This document shows, piece by piece, positions 34,387 through 38,978 of a stretch of 38,978 nt of DNA. Position 1 is the stretch's first letter. The number at the start of each line of letters is the position of its first letter. The DNA lies in NCBI GenBank assembly GCA_030540715.1, contig JAUNVQ010000023.1, positions 1 to 38,978 of the forward strand, written 5' to 3'. The DNA is from Actinomycetaceae bacterium (GTDB lineage Bacteria > Actinomycetota > Actinomycetes > Actinomycetales > Actinomycetaceae). The translations under genes and the position numbers were made by a program. The notes under the pieces are model-generated. The model worked only from the letters and a program-made list of their open reading frames with translations. It did not search any database and had not been told where the DNA came from.

Positions 34387-34399
34387 AATCGTAACGATT
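34387..34399. promoter_or_regulatory. 13-bp palindrome before the binding-protein start
   Basis: AATCGT-A-ACGATT is a perfect palindrome lying 4 bases before AAGGAG of the substrate-binding protein gene. It would sit in the initial transcribed region of the proximal promoter, where a repressor could block transcription. It differs from the Fur/Zur-like box, so a second regulator (for instance a DtxR/MntR-type) is possible. Confidence 0.4.
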
Positions 34400-34412
34400 C
34401 TCAAGGAGAAAT

Positions 34413-35408
34413 ATGCGAATTCGTACCCTTTTTGGAAAAGCACTTGCCGTTGCTGCAATCCCAGCCCTTGCACTGGGAATGTCTGGCTGTGCAAAAGATG
34501 AATCAAAAGCTGGACAAGACAACAAAGACACGAAAACTGAAGAAAAAGCTAATGATGCTAAAGGTGGTCTGGAAGTTTTTGCTACCACCGGTTATATTGC
34601 TGATGCCGTCAAGAATATTGCCCCAGATGCCGATGTTTACACTATGGTAAAGCCTGGTGGTGACCCCCACACCTATGAACCATCAACTGAAGACACCGAA
34701 AAGATGGCTTCGGCTGATGTTGTGCTTTCCAATGGTTTGCATATGGAAGCGCTTATGCTTGACCAGCTTGCAGCCCTTGGCGACAAGCACCTGGCTGTTG
34801 GTGAAAAAGCGCTGAGCGAGGCCGACTTGCTGCCATGGCCCGAAAAAGGACCTAACGGTGAAGACCTCCATGATCCTCATATTTGGAACTCGCCAGACAA
34901 CTGGCAAAAAGTTGTCACAGTTATTGCTGAAAAACTGGGTGAAACTGATTCAGCTAACGCCGACGCCTATAAGAAGAATGCAGAGGAATTCAACAAGAAG
35001 ATTGCCGCTGCTAAAGAAGAAGCCAAGAAGAAATTTGATTCTATTCCCGAAGAAAAGCGTTACCTGGTAACTGGACATGATGCCTTTAACTATCTGGGTC
35101 ACACCTTCGGCCTTGATATTGAAGCTACCGACTTCGTGACTTCAGAAGCAAATATGTCAGCCGAAGAAATCAACAAGTTGGCTGAAAAGATCGTTGAGCA
35201 CAAGATCAAAGTTGTGTTCCAGGATAATCTGAAGAACCCTCAGGCGATTAACTCTTTGAAAGAAGCTGTTGGAGCAAAGGGAGGAAATGTTGAAGTCTCA
35301 GATCAGAAACTCTTTGCCGACTCTTTGGGCGATGAAGCTCCAGTTGATACCTACCTGGGTGTTTTTGAGCATAATGCCAATGCAATCAGCGAAGCTTTGT
35401 CGAAGTAA
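34413..35408 (+). CDS. Mn/Zn-type ABC transporter substrate-binding lipoprotein
   Basis: This cluster A-I (TroA/ZnuA-like) lipoprotein captures a divalent metal outside the membrane. The 331-residue precursor has a basic N-terminus, a hydrophobic signal and the lipobox LGMSGC, with lipid attachment at C26. A Lys/Asp/Glu-rich linker (27-50) follows. Likely metal ligands are H86 (GGDPHTYEP), H153 or H156 (LHDPHIWNSP), H222 (VTGHDAFNYLG) and a late Asp (about 303-312). A His, rather than Glu, at the third position resembles TroA, a binder of both Zn and Mn. There is no long His-rich loop as in many ZnuA proteins. AAGGAG precedes the ATG. A hairpin separates it from the ATPase gene. Confidence 0.92.
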   Translation: MRIRTLFGKALAVAAIPALALGMSGCAKDESKAGQDNKDTKTEEKANDAKGGLEVFATTGYIADAVKNIAPDADVYTMVKPGGDPHTYEPSTEDTEKMASADVVLSNGLHMEALMLDQLAALGDKHLAVGEKALSEADLLPWPEKGPNGEDLHDPHIWNSPDNWQKVVTVIAEKLGETDSANADAYKKNAEEFNKKIAAAKEEAKKKFDSIPEEKRYLVTGHDAFNYLGHTFGLDIEATDFVTSEANMSAEEINKLAEKIVEHKIKVVFQDNLKNPQAINSLKEAVGAKGGNVEVSDQKLFADSLGDEAPVDTYLGVFEHNANAISEALSK

Positions 35409-35453
35409 GCTTTGTTACTTTCACGTAATGTGTCACTGCGCTTAAGTGTCACT

Positions 35454-35490
35454 AAGAAGTGTCGTGCTCCTATGGAGTGCGGCACTTCTT
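35454..35490 (+). terminator. Hairpin between binding protein and ATPase (possible attenuator)
   Basis: A 17-bp stem pairs 35454-35470 (AAGAAGTGTCGTGCTCC) with 35474-35490 (GGAGTGCGGCACTTCTT), including three G-U pairs in RNA, around a 3-base loop. No T-run follows. In a single transporter transcript it would shield the upstream mRNA and give more binding protein than membrane parts. Confidence 0.6.
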
Positions 35491-35553
35491 CGATATAAAG
35501 AGCTTGTTAAGAGTGATTGTCATGATCGATATAGGTGTTTGAAGTAAAGAGTA

Positions 35554-36291
35554 ATGTTAATGAATAACGAAAAGATTGTCTGTTCCATGAAAGAAGTCAA
35601 CGTGGCCTATCACGATATGGTTGTTTTGCGTGATATTAACGTTGACATTCCTGCCGGTGTCATTATGGGTATTATTGGCCCTAATGGTGCAGGAAAATCA
35701 ACCCTTATTAAAGCAGCATTGGGTATTGTTCCACGCCTGACAGGAAAGGTCAGCTTTTTTGACCAGCCCCTGGATAAAGTACGCAAAAGCGTTGGGTATA
35801 TGCCTCAAGCAGCATCGGTAGACTGGGATTTTCCAGCAACCGTTGCCGATGTTGTCAAAATGGGAACCTACGCATCATTAGGTTGGCTTCGCAGGCCAGG
35901 ACGCAAACAAAAGGAAGCAGTGGAACAGGCACTAGAATTTTGCGGAATCGCTGACCTTGCTCATCGCCAGATTGGCCAATTATCTGGGGGGCAGCGCCAA
36001 CGAACATTCCTGGCCCGCACACTTGCTCAAAATCCCGACCTCTGCTTTATGGATGAACCCTTTGCTGGTGTGGACGCACGTAGCGAAGAAGCGATCCGTG
36101 ATGTTCTTTTACGTATGCAAAGTGAAGGAAAGACGATTGTTGTTGTTCACCATGACCTTACCACTGTGGATAAATTCTGTTCAGATCTGCTGATCCTCAA
36201 TAAGTCGGTTCTTGCCTGGGGGCCCTTAAAAGATACGTTAAAACAAGATGTTATTGACAAGGCTTATTCAGTTGTCAAACTTCCGGAGTGA
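35554..36291 (+). CDS. Mn/Zn-type ABC transporter ATP-binding protein
   Basis: This is the ATPase of the metal importer. The 245-residue protein has Walker A GPNGAGKST (42-50), a Q-loop near MPQAASVDWDFPATV, the signature LSGGQ (143-147) followed by RQRTFLARTLA, Walker B LCFMDEP (163-169) and the switch histidine in VVVHHDLTT. SVDWDFPATVADVV is characteristic of the Mn/Zn/Fe chelate uptake family. Two in-frame ATGs (35554, 35560) are possible; both follow AAAGAG. The TGA overlaps the next gene's GTG. Confidence 0.94.
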   Translation: MLMNNEKIVCSMKEVNVAYHDMVVLRDINVDIPAGVIMGIIGPNGAGKSTLIKAALGIVPRLTGKVSFFDQPLDKVRKSVGYMPQAASVDWDFPATVADVVKMGTYASLGWLRRPGRKQKEAVEQALEFCGIADLAHRQIGQLSGGQRQRTFLARTLAQNPDLCFMDEPFAGVDARSEEAIRDVLLRMQSEGKTIVVVHHDLTTVDKFCSDLLILNKSVLAWGPLKDTLKQDVIDKAYSVVKLPE

Positions 36292-37265
36292 ATGGACACG
36301 CAATGTTTGAGATGATAAATATTTTCGATTTTTTCGGTAACTATATTTACCGAACAATGACTATCGGAACCTTTATGATTGGACTGGTGTCAGGATCGCT
36401 TGGTTCCATCATTTATGTTCGAAAACAGTCACTCATGTCTGACGTTGTGGGCCACTCCGCAATATTTGGTGTAATGGCGGGCTTCATTATTGCGTCAACC
36501 ATGTTTGGTATAGATGGACGTTCAATGATTGTACTGGTGATAGGCTCACTGGTTGCTGGTGGCCTTGCAATGGTGTTAGCGAACTTCATATCCCATCATT
36601 CCCCAGTGCGTATTGATGCGGCAATGGCAATTGTGTTGGCTTTTTTCTTTGGTGGGGGAATGAGCCTGTTTTCCTATATTCTCAACTCCACTATCCCCAA
36701 TCGCGGTGGTTTGAGCGAATATCTATTTGGTAACGCATCAACGATGACATGGCTTGATATTCAAACAATTTACGGATTCGGTATTATCATTGTCATCGTC
36801 ATGGTGGCGTTGTGGAAAGAAATTAAACTTTTTAGCTTCGATGTGGCCTATTGTGAATCACAAGGCTTCCCCATGAAAGTGTTGAACCCGCTTGTCTCAG
36901 CGATTGTGGTACTGGCCATTGTGGTTGGCCTGAAAGCTGCAGGGTTGGTATTAATGGTTGCCTTCGCAATTATTCCCCCAGCTGCCGCGCGTCAATGGAC
37001 AAATCGACTCAGTACCATGATGGTTGTTTCTGGTGTGATTGGTGCCTTTGGGTCAGTTCTTGGCTCCTACCTTTCGGTATCTATTGGAAACATCCCTACT
37101 GGCCCAATGATTGTTATTACATTGAGTGGAATCTTTTTCTTTTCGCTGCTGTTTGCCCCAGGACGTTCCGTTGTGATGCGCCAAGTGGTGCGAAGGCGCA
37201 AACGCAAGGCAATTCTTGACGAAATCACTCATCACGTGAATGCTTCACAAGGAGGCCACATCTAA
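36288..37265 (+). CDS. Mn/Zn-type ABC transporter permease, first subunit
   Basis: This is one of two ABC-3 family permeases that form the metal channel. The 325-residue protein has 8-9 hydrophobic segments and the family motif FMIGLVSGSLGSIIYVRKQSLMSDVVGHSAIFG near its N-terminus. GLKAAGLVLMVAFAIIPPAAARQW is the conserved late segment facing the ATPase. The GTG at 36288 overlaps the ATPase stop by 4 bp. The ATG at 36303 is an alternative, with GGAG 14 bases upstream. A basic C-terminal tail (RRRKRKA) lies in the cytoplasm. Confidence 0.92.
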   Translation: MNGHAMFEMINIFDFFGNYIYRTMTIGTFMIGLVSGSLGSIIYVRKQSLMSDVVGHSAIFGVMAGFIIASTMFGIDGRSMIVLVIGSLVAGGLAMVLANFISHHSPVRIDAAMAIVLAFFFGGGMSLFSYILNSTIPNRGGLSEYLFGNASTMTWLDIQTIYGFGIIIVIVMVALWKEIKLFSFDVAYCESQGFPMKVLNPLVSAIVVLAIVVGLKAAGLVLMVAFAIIPPAAARQWTNRLSTMMVVSGVIGAFGSVLGSYLSVSIGNIPTGPMIVITLSGIFFFSLLFAPGRSVVMRQVVRRRKRKAILDEITHHVNASQGGHI

Positions 37266-38167
37266 TGTCTATCAGAGATGGTGTTTTACTTCTTGCGCTG
37301 GTAACAGCACTGTGCTGCGCATTACCTGGCATATTTATTGTTTTACGTAAACAATCAATGATTACCGATGCGATTAGCCACGCCGTGCTTCCAGGTATCG
37401 TCCTTGGCGCGATCATCACGGGAAAGGTCAATTCTCCGCTATTAATTGTCGGTGCTGCATTGACTGGTCTGCTGGTAGTTTTAGGAGCAGAATATCTAGA
37501 TCGTTCAGGTTTAGTGACAGAGGACGGTGCACAGGGCCTGCTGTTTCCTGCACTGTTTTCTTTAGGTGTGATTTTACTGTCGGTCTACTATAAAGGCTCG
37601 CACTTGTCGCAACGATCTGTGTTAACAGGTGACTTAAACTTTGCAGCATTCATCCACTGGGAAACAGAAAACTATGACCTTGGCCCACAGTATATGTGGG
37701 TGATGATTGTGGTACTGCTGATCAATATTGCCTATCTGGCACTATTTTGGCGTGAGCTTGTGATGTCCACATTTGATCGCGAACATGCCCAAACTATTGG
37801 CATTAAAACAGGTATTTTGCATTACGGGTTAATGGCACTGGTGGCTCTGACAATTGTTGCCGCGTTTAAAGCAGCAGGTTCCGTGCTTGTTATCGCGTTT
37901 TTGATTGTTCCCGCAGCAATAGGTGTGCTGGTGAGCAAAACTATGTGGCAAATGGTTGCTGTTACTGTGGGATCGTCACTATTTGCCGCCTATTTGGGAT
38001 TCGAGATTGCCTATCAGCTGAAGATTTCAACCTCGCCGATGATGAGTCTGGTAGAAGGCGCGGTTTTCCTCGTGGCATTTTCTGGCATGTTCATTGTGCG
38101 TTGGGTTGCCCAAAGACGTGCCAAGAAAGAATCAATGGCAGAAGTTGTATCAGAATCTGCCCTATAG
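37265..38167 (+). CDS. Mn/Zn-type ABC transporter permease, second subunit
   Basis: This second ABC-3 permease has 300 residues, 8-9 membrane segments, and the same early motif as its neighbour (GIFIVLRKQSMITDAISHAVLPGIVLGAI). The late motif is AFKAAGSVLVIAFLIVPAAIGVLV. Two different permeases suggest a heterodimeric channel. The ATG at 37265 shares its A with the upstream TAA (TAATG) and has AGGAGG 8-9 bases before it. No T-tailed hairpin is obvious after the stop, and the minus-strand gene beyond converges on it. Confidence 0.93.
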   Translation: MSIRDGVLLLALVTALCCALPGIFIVLRKQSMITDAISHAVLPGIVLGAIITGKVNSPLLIVGAALTGLLVVLGAEYLDRSGLVTEDGAQGLLFPALFSLGVILLSVYYKGSHLSQRSVLTGDLNFAAFIHWETENYDLGPQYMWVMIVVLLINIAYLALFWRELVMSTFDREHAQTIGIKTGILHYGLMALVALTIVAAFKAAGSVLVIAFLIVPAAIGVLVSKTMWQMVAVTVGSSLFAAYLGFEIAYQLKISTSPMMSLVEGAVFLVAFSGMFIVRWVAQRRAKKESMAEVVSESAL

Positions 38168-38288
38168 TGTGCTAGGGCTTGTTCACCCCATCCTTTAGAG
38201 GATTGGTGTCCGTGGGTGACTACTAGATAGAGTGTTCTTACTGTATGAGGCCAACCATGGTGCCAAAAATAAAAAATGAATTAACACG

Positions 38289-38813
38289 TCAGCAAGCATG
38301 CGCGCGCAGTACTTGAAACAGTTTTTCGTCACCTAAACCGTCGCGCAGCCAATCGCAAGGACGACAATCATTGAGCACCGAACACGGTGTCCACATCCAT
38401 TGAGCAAGCCGATCGTGGGGATGGTGCCGAGACGGTAAAAACTCGTCAATGAGCACCGCAATACGCGGGTCTATTACACGGTCACGTGTAAGCTGCCATG
38501 TAGGAAAATGCCAGTATCGTCCCGAGCGTACTGCAATGAGGCGTCCTAAACGTAGGGCATTATGGATAGCTTGACGTGAAATTCCAAACCATTGAGAAAT
38601 CTCGGGAGTAGTGCAAACCGGCCCAACGCTGGTGGTCAGTCCGGGCATGGCAGTGGCAACACTAAGAGTGAAGGAAATAATCTCATCTTGCTGTTCATCA
38701 CTCACAGCACAATTATTTCGCGTAAGTTCGTAACGCAATCGGCTTAACAAAGCTTCGATACTGTCACCTTGCGACATGGGCTCACGATGAAAAATCACAG
38801 AAAAATCCGTCAT
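38289..38813 (-). CDS. Helix-turn-helix protein with a possible MbcA/ParS-like C-terminal domain
   Basis: The 174-residue protein has a helical N-terminal part and a winged helix-turn-helix (68-110: TTPEISQWFGISRQAIHNAL, then RLIAVRSGRYWHFPTWQL) of the excisionase/MerR-like kind. The last ~60 residues (IDPRIAVLIDEF, then LAQWMWTPCSVLNDCRPCDWLRDGLGDEKLFQVL) resemble the antitoxin MbcA/ParS (DUF2384) domain that normally binds a RES or similar toxin. No toxin gene is adjacent. The ATG at 38813 has AAAGGA 11 bases upstream; longer forms from ATG 38867 or GTG 38888 are possible. The gene lies 112 bases past the 3' end of tRNA-Lys. A stand-alone DNA-binding protein is the cautious reading. Confidence 0.65.
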   Translation of the reverse strand: MTDFSVIFHREPMSQGDSIEALLSRLRYELTRNNCAVSDEQQDEIISFTLSVATAMPGLTTSVGPVCTTPEISQWFGISRQAIHNALRLGRLIAVRSGRYWHFPTWQLTRDRVIDPRIAVLIDEFLPSRHHPHDRLAQWMWTPCSVLNDCRPCDWLRDGLGDEKLFQVLRAHAC

Positions 38814-38924
38814 TTTCACAATTCCTTTTGCTCCAACACGAGGATAGGCCCCCACTACAACAGTCATTGTTGCGGTCCCGCACTCCACATCAACGAGATA
38901 GAAAAGAAGGAATACCTTCTTTAG

Positions 38925-38978
38925 TACACCGCCGGGGACTCGAACCCCGAACCCGCTGATTAAGAGTCAGCTGCTCTG
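38925..38978 (-). tRNA. tRNA-Lys (anticodon CUU), cut by the window edge
   Basis: On the minus strand the anticodon stem GCTGA/TCAGC encloses CTCTTAA, giving anticodon CUU for AAG codons. A T arm follows with stem CGGGG/CCCCG and loop TTCGAGT, then the acceptor 3' strand GCGGTGT and discriminator A. The CCA is not encoded. The D arm and 5' acceptor strand lie beyond the right edge. Confidence 0.9.

Larger units (their letters stand above)
33949..34412. other. 464-base regulatory region upstream of the metal ABC transporter
   Basis: No credible gene is visible. The region holds a run of ten G (33980-33989), a Fur/Zur-like palindrome (34158-34168), a 12-bp perfect AT palindrome CTTATTAATAAG (34193-34204), two candidate promoters and a second palindrome next to the start of the binding-protein gene. 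It is probably the control region of the metal importer, with a possible leader of up to about 200 bases. Confidence 0.6.

Noticed and set aside
1-38978. CRISPR arrays, insertion sequences, rRNA genes
   Set aside because: No regularly spaced direct repeats, transposase frames or rRNA segments were seen.

Overview
This window looks like the chromosome of an actinobacterium with roughly balanced base composition, lower in GC than most of the phylum (estimated by eye). The evidence is a complete pupylation locus (Mpa/ARC, Dop, Pup, PafA), the TreS-Mak-GlgE alpha-glucan pathway, and the etfB-etfA-cysteine desulfurase-mnmA gene order also known from mycobacteria. A host-associated member of the Actinomycetaceae or a relative would fit the small intergenic regions, the arginine deiminase pathway and the Mn/Zn uptake system. 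That placement is inference.

Layout. (1) 275-5573: mpa, dop, pup and pafA, tightly coupled on the + strand. The 20S proteasome genes prcB and prcA, which usually sit between pup and pafA, are absent. The ATPase also lacks the C-terminal proteasome-docking motif. (2) 6120-10577: arginine deiminase, catabolic ornithine carbamoyltransferase, carbamate kinase and an arginine:glycine amidinotransferase-like enzyme, closed by a 13-bp perfect terminator hairpin. Two transporters follow (EamA/DMT type and MHS-type MFS), each with its own 3' hairpin, then a TetR-type regulator and a YtcJ-type amidohydrolase. (3) 16042-17724: a membrane-anchored protein with an actinobacterial leucine-rich-variant N-terminus and an extracellular FG-GAP-like segment. 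(4) 17732-28077, minus strand: maltokinase, trehalose synthase, GlgE with a ~245-residue Lys/Ala/Thr/Ser-rich tail, TrpS and GlgX. (5) 28274-33240, plus strand: etfB, etfA, a small uncharacterised protein, cysteine desulfurase and mnmA, then tRNA-Leu(UAG) and a PrxQ/BCP peroxiredoxin. (6) 34413-38167: a Mn/Zn-type ABC importer (lipoprotein, ATPase, two permeases) behind a Fur/Zur-like box. (7) A minus-strand helix-turn-helix protein and the 3' part of tRNA-Lys(CUU) at the right edge.

How the genes may work together. The deiminase cluster has no arginine/ornithine antiporter but carries a reversible amidinotransferase. I infer that ornithine could act as a recycled carrier: guanidinoacetate (or another amidino donor) plus ornithine gives arginine, and the ADI pathway then yields NH3, CO2 and ATP and returns ornithine. 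TreS, Mak and GlgE would convert trehalose to maltose, then maltose-1-phosphate, then alpha-glucan, with GlgX trimming branches; the branching enzyme is not in this window. Several enzymes here (GlgE, GlgX, Mak, Dop, cysteine desulfurase, TrpS) carry low-complexity extensions or insertions unusual for their families.
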